Positions 8,520-17,244 of a stretch of 64,000 nucleotides of DNA are shown piece after piece. Under the pieces are notes generated by a model. That model saw only the letters and a program-made list of their open reading frames with translations. It was not told the origin of the DNA and did not search any database. Position 1 is the first letter of the stretch. Each line of letters starts with the position of its first letter. Location of the stretch: the NCBI GenBank assembly GCA_041589455.1, contig JBFHVQ010000002.1, positions 18,065-82,064 on the forward strand, written 5' to 3'. The position numbers and the translations under genes were made by a program. This stretch comes from SZUA-229 sp041589455. Its GTDB lineage: Bacteria > Pseudomonadota > Gammaproteobacteria > SZUA-229.

Positions 8520-11060
8520 TTAAATATTATTCTTATTAAGTTCAGCTATTGGCGTTGATACATAGTTACCCTGAATATGATCAACGCCACATATTTTTAA
8601 CAACCTTAAAATCTCAGGACTTTCCACATATTCCGCCACTGTACTACATCCCAATGAATGCGCAACATCATTCATTGCGGTTACAATCGCCCGATCAATA
8701 GCGCCTCGCGCCATACCTTTAACAAATTGCCCATCAATTTTAACAAAGTCTGCTGGCAGACTTTTAAGCTGAGAAAACGAGCAAAACCCGGAACCAAAAT
8801 CATCTAGAGAAAAACGACATCCCATTGCTTTCATTTCTTCAATAAAATGACTAGCCGCATTAAAATTAGCAATAGCACAGGTTTCCGTTACTTCGAAAAT
8901 TAATGACGATGTATCTGCCGGGCACTGTTCAACCATCTCCTTTATTTTCAAAAGACTGTCTTCTGAAGATATGGTTTGCCCTGAAAGATTAATCGAAAAT
9001 GAAATATTTGATCGGTGCAAGTGAACCTCGCCGAGCACCTCTAATGCTTTATGTATAACCCATAGATCCACTTCAGACATCAAATTAAAACGTTCAGCTG
9101 TCGGTATAAAAGCATCTGGATAATAGATCCCCGCCACCTCATCTTTCATACGCAACAGGATTTCATAATGAAGAGGATTCTTTTCATCATCAACATATTT
9201 AGACCACAAGATTCCATCTTCAGCCGGTAGATGACTCAAATCAACAGACGACAACTTTAAAATTGGCTGATAATGCAATTCGAAACGATCTTCAAGCATC
9301 GCTTCTCGCAAACGCTGCGACCAGCCAAGCTCGCTTCCCATAAGATTTTTTTCATCGCTCGTCTTCTCATATAGATGTGTCTGATTACGACCACTTCGTT
9401 TAGCTATATGGCATGCTATGTCTGCATTTGCCAGCACATCTCCAGCTGTCATGCCACTGTTCTCAATTAATGCCACGCCAAAGCTGCCATGCACATTATA
9501 ATTTTCACCAGCATAGCTAAACTGAAATTTCTCAAGAACCTGACGAAATGTTTCTGTCACGATCATTGCGGACTCTTCGTCGACATCTTTTAGTATGATC
9601 GCAAACTCATCTCCGCCCAACCTAGCCAAAGTATCTTTTGCACGCAACTTAATAGATAATAATTTAGCTATTTCAATTAATAATCGATCACCAGCATCAT
9701 GACCCGCAGTATCATTAATATATTTAAATCGATCAAGATCTAGATATACTAGCGCACTTTTAATTTCTGTTGCGCACACTCGACTAACTTCTGAATCAAG
9801 TTGATCTTCAAAATATCGTCTATTACAGAGCTTAGTTAAGTGGTCATGGGTTGCTTGCCAGTGCAGCTTCTCTTCAAGCATTTTACGTTCAGAAATATCC
9901 CTAAACGCAATAACTGAACCTTCCTGCTTATCGTGAATTCTTAACGGATAAACCGTACACTCAACAGGCACCGGCTTACCACAGGCATGTTTAAATACAG
10001 TCTCCCAGCTTCTAAGCTCCACCCCCTGACCATAAGAACGATACAATCTATCATGACTTAATATTTTTTCATCGAGGTCATAATGAAAAGCTTCTGCTGC
10101 AGACACACCAATGATTTTTTCATCACTGGTTTTACCAACAATATTCAGTGCTGTGGGATTTACAAACGTAACAACACCTGCTTTATCGACGCCGTAAACC
10201 CCTTCACCAACAGATTCTAGTATACCGGCAAGTCGCTCCCGCTCTGACTCACTATGCTTCTGCACTTCTATAAATCGACTCATTGAAGCGATACGCGCGA
10301 GAAACAATTCCTCTGCCTCGTTCTTGAACATACACTCAACAGCACCGGATTCAAGGCAGTCTTTAATCACTTCATCCAGATAGGTTCCGGTAATAACCGC
10401 CGTGCGAATTTTAGAGGTGCGTTTATCATCTCTTAATTTCTGACACAAAATATAGCCATTCTGTTCCGGCATAAAATAATCTACAATTGCCAGATCATAT
10501 TTATTAGTTATCGCCAATTCATATGCTTGCTGTACAGAGTCTGCTGTTTCAGTAATATATCCATGACGAGTTAACAGCCGCTGATAATAGTGTCGAATAC
10601 TAGCCGAATCATCCACAAACAAAATACGAATCCCTGTGGACGATGCACTTATAACTTGCTGCTTCTCCTTCTCGACTCGTGGCCCAAGAAGCTTTTGTAA
10701 TGTGCCCACATATTCCTGATAATTTTCCCAGGGCACCAAAGCTGCATAATGTCGTCTCCCCATCCAGTTGAGCACATCTACATTCGCATCGTGAGAGATA
10801 ATCAGGACAGGTATATTGTAAAACTGGCGCGTTTCAAGCAACCGAATCAGGCGATCAGCAGTAGCATGCTGTTTATAGTTTGGCCAGCCGATGACAACCG
10901 CCTGGTATTCCCCATATTTCAATAATTCGTCATACGCTACTTCAAAAGTTTTAGCATCGACCAGCTCATAACCCTGTTTGACGAGCCCTTTCACAAGGAT
11001 ATACCTTAACGTCGCTGATTCCTCAACCAGGAGTATGCGCTGCTTAACACTCTCTGTCAT
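8520..11060 (-). CDS. REC-REC-PAS-GGDEF-EAL cyclic-di-GMP signalling protein
   Basis: 846 residues, soluble. Order: receiver 1 (about 8-128), receiver 2 (about 146-262), PAS (about 270-385), GGDEF (about 400-560) and EAL (about 590-835). Receiver 1 is degenerate: it has EES in place of the acidic pair and VVIGWP where the phosphorylatable Asp should be. Receiver 2 is intact (FVDDSAS, IVDYFMP). The cyclase motif is RLGGDEF with an RAKD inhibitory I-site five residues before it. The EAL signature reads EILLR, and the downstream DDFGSGFCSFSQLK and VKIDGQFVKG motifs are present, so both synthesis and hydrolysis of c-di-GMP are plausible. No cognate kinase gene is adjacent. Confidence 0.95.
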   Translation of the reverse strand: MTESVKQRILLVEESATLRYILVKGLVKQGYELVDAKTFEVAYDELLKYGEYQAVVIGWPNYKQHATADRLIRLLETRQFYNIPVLIISHDANVDVLNWMGRRHYAALVPWENYQEYVGTLQKLLGPRVEKEKQQVISASSTGIRILFVDDSASIRHYYQRLLTRHGYITETADSVQQAYELAITNKYDLAIVDYFMPEQNGYILCQKLRDDKRTSKIRTAVITGTYLDEVIKDCLESGAVECMFKNEAEELFLARIASMSRFIEVQKHSESERERLAGILESVGEGVYGVDKAGVVTFVNPTALNIVGKTSDEKIIGVSAAEAFHYDLDEKILSHDRLYRSYGQGVELRSWETVFKHACGKPVPVECTVYPLRIHDKQEGSVIAFRDISERKMLEEKLHWQATHDHLTKLCNRRYFEDQLDSEVSRVCATEIKSALVYLDLDRFKYINDTAGHDAGDRLLIEIAKLLSIKLRAKDTLARLGGDEFAIILKDVDEESAMIVTETFRQVLEKFQFSYAGENYNVHGSFGVALIENSGMTAGDVLANADIACHIAKRSGRNQTHLYEKTSDEKNLMGSELGWSQRLREAMLEDRFELHYQPILKLSSVDLSHLPAEDGILWSKYVDDEKNPLHYEILLRMKDEVAGIYYPDAFIPTAERFNLMSEVDLWVIHKALEVLGEVHLHRSNISFSINLSGQTISSEDSLLKIKEMVEQCPADTSSLIFEVTETCAIANFNAASHFIEEMKAMGCRFSLDDFGSGFCSFSQLKSLPADFVKIDGQFVKGMARGAIDRAIVTAMNDVAHSLGCSTVAEYVESPEILRLLKICGVDHIQGNYVSTPIAELNKNNI

Positions 11061-11175
11061 GACGTATAACCTTGCTTAACTTTAAGATGCTGATGAATAA
11101 TAATGACGACCCATTAATTCTTTTTTTAGTCGGATGAAATATTTAAGAACCCCAGTCTGATGAATATAGCCTGTG

Positions 11176-12120
11176 TCAGGCCGTTTCACCAGCCATTTTA
11201 TTAAATGCTATTCTACGCCTTAGCCAGCTACTTGCTATGGCTGCTGTTAAAATACACCACACTGCAAACAGAGCTCCCGGTAGCGCAGATTCTGCAGGAA
11301 AATGCTTTAACGCTAAAGCCACACCCATACCCGCATTTTGCATACCCAGTTCTATCATTAATGTAATTCTATACAGCTTTTCGAATCCATATAAACCCGA
11401 AAGATACCAGCCAAGTAAATACCCCAGAATATTCACCAGCACCACACCCAGCATAACTGACCAGACCATATCAGAAATACGCTGCTGATTTGCCGCAACG
11501 GCGTAACTACAGATTATGACAATGGATAAGGCCGCAATACCTGGTGCCAGATTTCTCGCACTCTCTAAGTAACGCCCCAACCATCTCTGAACCAGGAGTC
11601 CAAGCATTAATGGCAATAAGACTGTTTGTAGAATCGTCATCATTAGTGGCCAGAATTCTACGGGTAAAATCGCCCCCCCTAGCACCTTCACCAGAAACGG
11701 CGTCAACAAAGGCGATAATAGTGTTGCTACTGTAGTCAGAGTAACCGAAAAGGCCACTGCACCGCCCGCCAGAAAAACAATCACATTACTGGCCATAGCA
11801 CCAGGCGCACAACCAACGATAATAAAACCAATCGCAATAGCTGGTGTAAAGCCCGGATATTGTGCCACCAGGTAAACCAATAATGGCATTACACTAAACT
11901 GACTCAGTACACCTAATGCTACTCGCCGCGGCTGAACGATTTCATTTTGTAGATCTCTGGCATTCAGCACCAGACCTAAAGCAAACATAGTGGCTGCAAA
12001 GAACCAGAGAAAATATCCCTTAAACACCAGAAAAACTGGGGGATAGAGATAAGCGATTATGGCTCCCAGCAAAGTTAAAGCCGCAAGCTGACTGGCAATA
12101 AAGCTAAAAATTTTCTGCAT
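11176..12120 (-). CDS. Bile acid:sodium symporter (BASS) family transporter, second copy
   Basis: 314 residues with about nine to ten membrane helices. BASS motifs are present: GCAPGAMASNVIVFLAGGAV in the crossing region and ELGMQNAGMGVALALKHF near residues 257-274. It is a clear but divergent paralogue of the protein at 5434-6339, so the two may differ in substrate. It is preceded by a DUF302 gene on the same strand (14 nt gap) and separated from the GGDEF-EAL gene by about 115 nt with no feature I can support. Confidence 0.9.
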   Translation of the reverse strand: MQKIFSFIASQLAALTLLGAIIAYLYPPVFLVFKGYFLWFFAATMFALGLVLNARDLQNEIVQPRRVALGVLSQFSVMPLLVYLVAQYPGFTPAIAIGFIIVGCAPGAMASNVIVFLAGGAVAFSVTLTTVATLLSPLLTPFLVKVLGGAILPVEFWPLMMTILQTVLLPLMLGLLVQRWLGRYLESARNLAPGIAALSIVIICSYAVAANQQRISDMVWSVMLGVVLVNILGYLLGWYLSGLYGFEKLYRITLMIELGMQNAGMGVALALKHFPAESALPGALFAVWCILTAAIASSWLRRRIAFNKMAGETA

Positions 12121-12134
12121 ACTAATGATCTAAC

Positions 12135-12617
12135 CTAAAATGCTTTCAAACCTGTATTAATAGCTTTAATAACATCTTGCTCTACTTCAAGAAGAATACG
12201 TTTCGCAGGACTGGTCGCTGCAATAACACTTGGTCTGGCAAAAACCACATAACTCTTACCCTGCTTTTCGTAAAGCCCGATTCGTAACGGACACAATGAG
12301 AGCATATCCGGGTCTGCATTACTTACTTCATTGGCATACCAGGCATTGCAAAATACCATGCTACGAATACTGCTCAGTTGATTACGGTTATAATTTGCAC
12401 CCCATCGCTCAGAAAAACGCTTCAGGTTGTTACTAATTTCTGGCTCAAAAACAACAAAAAAACGCGCATCTTCCAGTGCTTTATAAATAGCCGGATAGAC
12501 TTTTTCCATTGGCACACTTACCTCACGTTTGAAAACGTTAGATGACTCAGCTTTCAAAATAGATAACGGCGCCATTAACATCAGCATTAACAGGCCTGAT
12601 AAGATTGCTTTAAACAT
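12135..12617 (-). CDS. Exported DUF302-like protein
   Basis: 160 residues. A signal peptide (hydrophobic core LSGLLMLMLMAPLSILKA, cleavage near residue 23) precedes a small alpha/beta domain resembling DUF302 (VPMEKVYPAIYKALEDARFFVVFEP, later LCPLRIGLYEKQGKSYVVFARP). DUF302 proteins are small, of unknown function, and often found near sulfur or redox genes. The start at 12617 has AGGGG about 9 nt upstream; the upstream in-frame ATG at 12647 has none. It is divergent from hemB and precedes a BASS transporter, probably in one transcript. Confidence 0.72.
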   Translation of the reverse strand: MFKAILSGLLMLMLMAPLSILKAESSNVFKREVSVPMEKVYPAIYKALEDARFFVVFEPEISNNLKRFSERWGANYNRNQLSSIRSMVFCNAWYANEVSNADPDMLSLCPLRIGLYEKQGKSYVVFARPSVIAATSPAKRILLEVEQDVIKAINTGLKAF

Positions 12618-12721
12618 GGAATTGCCCCTGTATAGATTGATTATCAATGGGTAGAATACAAGCTTTATCGGGTCAGCAACACTATCCCGAGTTAATTTAC
12701 AGCTATTTTCAGGACTTCAAA

Positions 12722-13723
12722 GTGAATAATACAAGTAATTTTCCCTGGTTACGTATGCGCCGTATGCGTCGTGATGATTTTAGCCGCCGTCTGATGCGTG
12801 AAAACCAGCTATCTTCAGCCGACCTGATTTATCCCATGTTTGTACTTGAGGGTGAGCAACAACGCGAAGCCGTACCATCTATGCCAGGGGTAGAGCGCCT
12901 CAGCATCGATTTACTGGTTAAGGAAGCCGAAGAATGTGTTGACCTGGGCATTCCTCTCCTTGCACTGTTTCCGGTTGTCCCTGAAGAAAAAAAATCTCTC
13001 GATGCTGCAGAAGCCTATAACCCCGATGGTCTTGCACAACGTGCGGTAAGAGCCATTAAAGCGGCTTGCCCCGAGCTTGGTATTATGACCGATGTTGCAC
13101 TAGACCCATTCACCACTCATGGTCAGGATGGCCTAATTGATGACAGCGGCTATGTACTGAATGATGAAACTACCGAGGTACTCTGTAAACAGGCGGTTTC
13201 ACATGCCGAAGCTGGCGCCGATATTGTTGGCCCTTCAGATATGATGGATGGCCGCATTGGTGAAATCCGTGAAGCACTTGAGTCTGCAGGTCACATTTAT
13301 ACACGAATACTTGCCTATTCAGCAAAATACGCCTCCAGCTTTTATGGCCCGTTCCGTGATGCAGTGGGTTCGGCCAGCAACCTCAAAGGCGGCAACAAGT
13401 ATACTTATCAAATGGACCCGGCCAACTCCGATGAAGCCATTCGCGAAGTCACTCTCGATCTCCAGGAAGGCGCCGATATGGTGATGGTAAAACCCGGCAT
13501 GCCCTATCTTGATATCGTGCAACGAGTTAAAGCCGAGCTCGCTGTGCCCACTTACGCATATCATGTGAGTGGCGAATATGCGATGCTCAAAGCAGCCGCA
13601 CAAAACGGCTGGCTAGATGAAAAAGCCTGTGTACTAGAAGCCTTATTATGCTTCAAACGTGCGGGGGCAGATGGCATTCTGACTTACTACGCTAAAGATG
13701 TTGCTGATTGGCTTCAGGAGTAA
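12722..13723 (+). CDS. hemB: Delta-aminolevulinic acid dehydratase (porphobilinogen synthase)
   Basis: 333 residues from a GTG start with AGGA 8 nt upstream; this matches family length, whereas the ATG at 12647 would add 25 unrelated residues and overlap the divergent gene. HemB condenses two 5-aminolevulinate molecules to porphobilinogen in heme synthesis. Family landmarks: FPWLRMRRMRRDDFSRRL at the N terminus, TDVALDPFTTHGQDG, the first active-site lysine in YSAKYASSFYGPFRDA and the Schiff-base lysine in MVMVKPGMPYLD. The usual Cys-rich zinc site is replaced by an Asp-type sequence (ALDPFTTHG), indicating a magnesium-type enzyme. aroE follows after 6 nt. Confidence 0.96.
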   Translation: MNNTSNFPWLRMRRMRRDDFSRRLMRENQLSSADLIYPMFVLEGEQQREAVPSMPGVERLSIDLLVKEAEECVDLGIPLLALFPVVPEEKKSLDAAEAYNPDGLAQRAVRAIKAACPELGIMTDVALDPFTTHGQDGLIDDSGYVLNDETTEVLCKQAVSHAEAGADIVGPSDMMDGRIGEIREALESAGHIYTRILAYSAKYASSFYGPFRDAVGSASNLKGGNKYTYQMDPANSDEAIREVTLDLQEGADMVMVKPGMPYLDIVQRVKAELAVPTYAYHVSGEYAMLKAAAQNGWLDEKACVLEALLCFKRAGADGILTYYAKDVADWLQE

Positions 13724-13729
13724 CCCACT

Positions 13730-14557
13730 ATGCCAACAGATCATTATGCGGTTATTGGTAACCCCATTGGCCATAGCAAATCACCTCAGATACACACTGC
13801 CTTCGCTGAACAAACCGATGAATCACTGGTTTACACTGCGGAGCTGGTTGAAATCGGCAAGGTAGCCGAGTTTGTAAATCACTTTATCCAAAACCAGGGA
13901 AAAGGACTCAATGTCACTGTGCCATTCAAACAGGATGCTTTTGAGTTGGCCACTCAGTTAAGTGATCGCGCGCAACGCGCTGGCGCGGTCAATACACTGG
14001 TTCTAGAGGGTTCAACTATATATGGTGACACCACCGATGGCATCGGCCTGCTTAATGATCTTACAAAAAACCACCAGCAAGCCATACAGGGCAAGCGTAT
14101 ATTAATTATTGGCGCAGGCGGCGCGGTCAGAGGGGTACTGGAGCCACTATTAGAACAAAATCCAGACTGCCTCGTCATTGCCAACCGAACCGTCGCAAAG
14201 GCACAGCAACTCGCTCATGACTTTGCCAGCTTTGGCAATATTTCAGCCTGTGGTTACGACGAGCTGCAGGGGCAGCAATTTGAAATCATTATCAACGGAA
14301 CGTCAGCTAGCCTGACTGGTGAATTACCACCATTAGCCGATGGCTTGCTAGCGCCTGGTGCTTGCGCTTATGACATGATGTATGGGGCGGACGATACACC
14401 CTTTATGAGCTGGGCTCGATCACAAGGTGCTACTCACATTTTTGATGGTCTGGGAATGCTGGTCGAGCAGGCAGCGGAATCCTTTTATATCTGGAGAAAA
14501 AAACGCCCCGAGACTCGAGACGTTATTCAGATGTTGCGCCAGGCGATTAACGCCTGA
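13730..14557 (+). CDS. aroE: Shikimate dehydrogenase (NADP+)
   Basis: 275 residues. It reduces 3-dehydroshikimate to shikimate in aromatic amino-acid synthesis. Substrate-binding motifs are NPIGHSKSPQIHTAF near residue 10 and NVTVPFKQDAF near residue 62, whose Lys is catalytic; the NADP site is GAGGAVRGVLEPL, with the NRT turn that reads the 2'-phosphate. C-terminal DGLGMLVEQAAESF is also typical. It is co-transcribed with hemB (6 nt gap) and converges on the rhodanese gene. Confidence 0.96.
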   Translation: MPTDHYAVIGNPIGHSKSPQIHTAFAEQTDESLVYTAELVEIGKVAEFVNHFIQNQGKGLNVTVPFKQDAFELATQLSDRAQRAGAVNTLVLEGSTIYGDTTDGIGLLNDLTKNHQQAIQGKRILIIGAGGAVRGVLEPLLEQNPDCLVIANRTVAKAQQLAHDFASFGNISACGYDELQGQQFEIIINGTSASLTGELPPLADGLLAPGACAYDMMYGADDTPFMSWARSQGATHIFDGLGMLVEQAAESFYIWRKKRPETRDVIQMLRQAINA

Positions 14558-14606
14558 GCACAACTTGGCGGATTCGGCAGGCTCGCTTACACCTGATGCT
14601 CAGGCG
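14551..14606. repeat. Inverted repeat across the aroE/rhodanese convergence
   Basis: Perfect 10-bp arms CGCCTGAGCA (14551-14560) and TGCTCAGGCG (14597-14606) are separated by 36 nt and cover both stop codons. It could fold as a bidirectional transcription-ending hairpin, but no T-tract follows, so this is a structural observation only. Confidence 0.45.
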
Positions 14607-14988
14607 GAATCACCACCTGCATTTCTGCTGATTTCCAGGCAGCAAGACCACCATTAATGTTTTTCACATTTTTAAAACCCATCTGCTTCAGCACCGATGC
14701 GGCCATTGCTGCACGTCCAGAGGTTGCACAAAAGGTTAGCCATTTTTTATCACGATCCATCATGTGTGTATTTTTACCCGGGTACTGACGATCACAGGCC
14801 GCCTCAAGAATCCCTCTGGGTAAATTCAGCGCACCATCAATTGTCCCAGCATGATATTCAGCCGGCTCCCTGACATCCAGCACCTGATAACCTTCATCCA
14901 GCAGGCTAACCACTTCATTCACTTCGACTTCTTCAATTTGTGACTTTGCTGCTTTAACAAAGTCCATCAGTGTTTTTTCTTCACTCAT
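14587..14988 (-). CDS. Single-domain rhodanese (sulfurtransferase)
   Basis: 133 residues. A short helical lead (FVKAAKSQIEEVEVNEVVSL) precedes one rhodanese domain: YQVLDVREPAEYHAGTIDGA and the active-site loop FCATSGRAAMAA, whose Cys carries the persulfide. It should transfer sulfane sulfur to thiol acceptors in the cytoplasm. An ATG nine codons upstream (15015) overlaps the stop of the DUF2914 gene by 4 nt, so initiation there by translational coupling cannot be excluded. Confidence 0.88.
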   Translation of the reverse strand: MSEEKTLMDFVKAAKSQIEEVEVNEVVSLLDEGYQVLDVREPAEYHAGTIDGALNLPRGILEAACDRQYPGKNTHMMDRDKKWLTFCATSGRAAMAASVLKQMGFKNVKNINGGLAAWKSAEMQVVIPPEHQV

Positions 14989-15011
14989 ACCGCTTTTCTC
15001 TCGTTTCTCAT

Positions 15012-15434
15012 TCAATGCTTCAGCACAGACGACACCTTAACGGGCTCCTCAATCTGTGTAAATTCAAATTGTTGCTGTTCCATTATGTTGCCACCCTCAT
15101 CGAGTACGGACACCTGCCATGCTCCCATCCAGTTCGATTGCATGTTTTTAGTAGACCAGGTACGCCAACGTTGAGCGCCAATTTCAAATGACACCTCTGC
15201 CATTAATTTCCCATTATATTCCCATCTATGGGTAATAGTATGCCCTTTCAAGCCTCGTAACTCAGTAAAGTAGTACACTCGACTTAGCTCATTACTCACT
15301 TGCTGAAGGTTTGATACCGGTTCCTTATTAATAACACCCGTTGTAATTATGCTTCGTCTTACACCGGTTTCTGCCATCACCCAGGCAGGCAACAACCCTG
15401 CCAGTAACAGAATCCATACCATCTTTTGCTTCAT
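15012..15434 (-). CDS. Exported DUF2914-domain protein
   Basis: 140 residues. A signal peptide (MKQKMVWILLLAGLLPAWVMA) precedes a DUF2914-like beta-rich domain: RVYYFTELRGLKGHTITHRW, then WRTWSTKNMQSNWMGAWQVSVLD. DUF2914 proteins are envelope proteins of unknown function, often anchored or periplasmic. It is coupled to the rhodanese gene (overlap of stop and a possible start), suggesting shared expression. Confidence 0.82.
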   Translation of the reverse strand: MKQKMVWILLLAGLLPAWVMAETGVRRSIITTGVINKEPVSNLQQVSNELSRVYYFTELRGLKGHTITHRWEYNGKLMAEVSFEIGAQRWRTWSTKNMQSNWMGAWQVSVLDEGGNIMEQQQFEFTQIEEPVKVSSVLKH

Positions 15435-15503
15435 TCTCCCCCCTTACCAAACTGCATTTATTTACTATCTTTGATTTTTATATTTTTCAACATCAACAAG
15501 CTT

Positions 15504-16040
15504 TCAGTTATCCGTCAGATATTCGTCTTTCAGACCGACATAGTGTTGTGCAGAATAACTTAAAAAATCTCTTTCTTTCTGGTTCAGCTCCCTAACCTGC
15601 CGTGCTGGTGAACCCAAATATAGATACCCTCCCTGAAGTACCTTACCCGGTGAAACAACACTGCCTGCTCCCACCATAGTCCCTTCCTCAATCACTGCGC
15701 CATCCAGTATCACAGAGCCCATACCAATCAGGCATCGATCTTCTATTATGCACGCATGTATCACCGCACTATGGCCAATAGTGACATCTGAACCAATGTG
15801 CAGGGCGTTACCCTCAGGACTCAACGGCCCTTTATGCGTCACATGCAAGACACTGCCATCCTGTATATTGGTGCGGTCACCAATGCGTATAATATTCACA
15901 TCACCGCGGATAGCCACCATTGGCCAGACTGAACAATCCTCACCGATGACAACATCACCAATAACCGCGGCAGCAATATCAACATATGTACGCTCACCGA
16001 TAACAGGCATGATATTTTTGAAAGGGCGAATATGATTCAT
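15504..16040 (-). CDS. Gamma-carbonic anhydrase-like hexapeptide-repeat protein
   Basis: 178 residues of left-handed beta-helix hexapeptide repeats, the family represented by YrdA/PaaY/CaiE. Metal ligands typical of gamma-class carbonic anhydrases can be placed at HVTHKG (about residues 68-72) and IGHSAVIHAC (about 88-97). Many YrdA-type proteins bind zinc but show weak or no anhydrase activity, so the reaction is uncertain. It sits upstream of DUF2914 on the same strand, with about 70 nt between. Confidence 0.92.
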   Translation of the reverse strand: MNHIRPFKNIMPVIGERTYVDIAAAVIGDVVIGEDCSVWPMVAIRGDVNIIRIGDRTNIQDGSVLHVTHKGPLSPEGNALHIGSDVTIGHSAVIHACIIEDRCLIGMGSVILDGAVIEEGTMVGAGSVVSPGKVLQGGYLYLGSPARQVRELNQKERDFLSYSAQHYVGLKDEYLTDN

Positions 16041-16143
16041 GGATAACTGATTAACCTTGAGTTTTTAAAATGCCCATATTTCAAAACACACATAGGCAAT
16101 TTGTTAATAAACGCAGGCTACACCGAAAAAACGGTTGCTGCAA

Positions 16144-16506
16144 TCACTCGGGCGAGTGATAGGACAAGCGATTCAGGATCTTTTCCCTAAGTGCCTGAGT
16201 GCTTTCAATCTGGTCTATTTCAGTCTTACTCATCCAGAGTTTAAAGTCATTTCCCTGTTGTTCATATATCGCAGGAAAGGGGCCTCTCAAGCCAGTTTCC
16301 TCGGCAAACTGATCACGATGCAAAAAACGGATTTCGCTATTCATTTGCTGAAGAAAGCTGGACCACTCATCACGCATAGTAAAGTAACCATGAGTGAGTT
16401 CGCACAAATGGCACTGATAAGTATCGGGTGAAACTATTTTATGGCCAATATCTGCCAATGTATTAAATACGCCACTATCTGCGTTATAGACAAACACCAG
16501 CTGCAT
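16144..16506 (-). CDS. Conserved protein of unknown function with a CxxC motif
   Basis: 120 residues, soluble. The start at 16506 is fixed by AGGAG about 6 nt upstream. Visible: MQLVFVYNADSG at the N terminus, then YQCHLCELTHGYFTMRDEW with a CxxC pair near residues 33-36, then a predicted helical C terminus. I recognise the pattern as a widespread uncharacterised family but know no function; the CxxC suggests metal or thiol chemistry. It begins 11 nt after the ArsR-rhodanese stop codon on the same strand, so it belongs to that regulator's transcript. The stop lies inside a perfect 8-bp palindrome (16143-16160). Confidence 0.85.
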   Translation of the reverse strand: MQLVFVYNADSGVFNTLADIGHKIVSPDTYQCHLCELTHGYFTMRDEWSSFLQQMNSEIRFLHRDQFAEETGLRGPFPAIYEQQGNDFKLWMSKTEIDQIESTQALREKILNRLSYHSPE

Positions 16507-16517
16507 TTTAGCTCCTG

Positions 16518-17177
16518 CTATTCTGTTGACGATTCGACAGGGTATCCTGCACTTTTCCATTCCGGAAAGCCTTCTTCAAGACGACTCGCAGTGAAACCCA
16601 TTTTCCGCAATTGCTCCACTGCATCAAAGGAATACACACAGTAAGGCCCTCTGCAATAAGCCACTACCTGACGCCCCGGGTCTATTTGCCTTAAACGCTC
16701 CTGCAGCTGATCCGGTGGAACATTAATCGCACCAGGCAGGTGCCCCGACGCAAACTCATCTGCAGGACGAACATCTATCACCGTTACCTGGCCTTGCTCC
16801 ACCTGCTTACAGAGCTCTTCGCGAGGTAGTGGTGGGCTCTGGTCTTTCTCACCCAGATAGGAGCCTGCTAACAGATTTACATCCGCCAGATGCCGCTCCG
16901 ATACTACTCTAAGCATTCTTAGCAGCTCCACCACGTCATCACTGTTAATACGGTAAAAAACCTTTAGCCCTCGTTTATGGCTTTGTACCAGGCCCGCCTG
17001 ACGGAGCTGCTGCAGGTGCTGAGAGGTATTGGCGACACTCAGGCCCGATAGCCCGGAAAGCTCTTCAACACTACGCTCTGCCTGAGCCAGGTAATCCAGT
17101 ATCTGCAGACGGTTTGCATTACTAAGCGCCTTGCCTATGCGGGAGAACTGGCCAAACAGCTCCTCTTTAAAACTCAT
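16518..17177 (-). CDS. ArsR-family HTH regulator fused to a rhodanese domain
   Basis: 219 residues. Residues 5-95 are an ArsR winged helix (LSNANRLQILDYLAQAERSV, LSVANTSQHLQQLRQAGLV); residues about 115-215 are a rhodanese domain with the loop AYCRGPYCVYSF. The helix that carries the CVC arsenic/cadmium site in classical ArsR/SmtB proteins here reads SVEELSGLSGLSVA with no cysteine, and the HTH domain has none at all; all cysteines lie in the linker or rhodanese part. It is therefore likely to sense persulfide, another thiol-reactive compound, or arsenite through the rhodanese loop (inference). It diverges from the six-gene operon starting at 17313, and a perfect inverted repeat lies between. 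Confidence 0.94.
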   Translation of the reverse strand: MSFKEELFGQFSRIGKALSNANRLQILDYLAQAERSVEELSGLSGLSVANTSQHLQQLRQAGLVQSHKRGLKVFYRINSDDVVELLRMLRVVSERHLADVNLLAGSYLGEKDQSPPLPREELCKQVEQGQVTVIDVRPADEFASGHLPGAINVPPDQLQERLRQIDPGRQVVAYCRGPYCVYSFDAVEQLRKMGFTASRLEEGFPEWKSAGYPVESSTE

Positions 17178-17215
17178 TCATATCACCTCTAATAGATAGA
17201 TTAGATTTTATGCTG

Positions 17216-17244
17216 TTGACTGATGTTTGACTATTTATTATTCT
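17216..17244 (+). promoter_or_regulatory. Predicted sigma70-type promoter of the arsenosugar-type operon
   Basis: TTGACT (17216-17221) is separated by exactly 17 nt from TATTCT (17239-17244), five and four matches to the -35 and -10 consensus. It points at the operon beginning at 17313. Its -10 element abuts the left arm of the inverted repeat at 17244-17271, a position suited to repression. Confidence 0.5.

Noticed and set aside
12647..12721. Extra N-terminal extension of hemB from ATG 12647
   Set aside because: The extension has no family similarity, overlaps the start region of the divergent DUF302 gene, and the GTG at 12722 has a good ribosome-binding site and gives the usual length.
16143..16160. 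ATCACTCG/CGAGTGAT palindrome as a terminator of the regulator transcript
   Set aside because: It overlaps the stop codon and the nearest T-run is about 13 nt away, so I do not list it as a terminator.
16135..16431. 98-codon reading on the plus strand
   Set aside because: It is antisense to the CxxC protein gene, which has a strong ribosome-binding site and conserved motifs.
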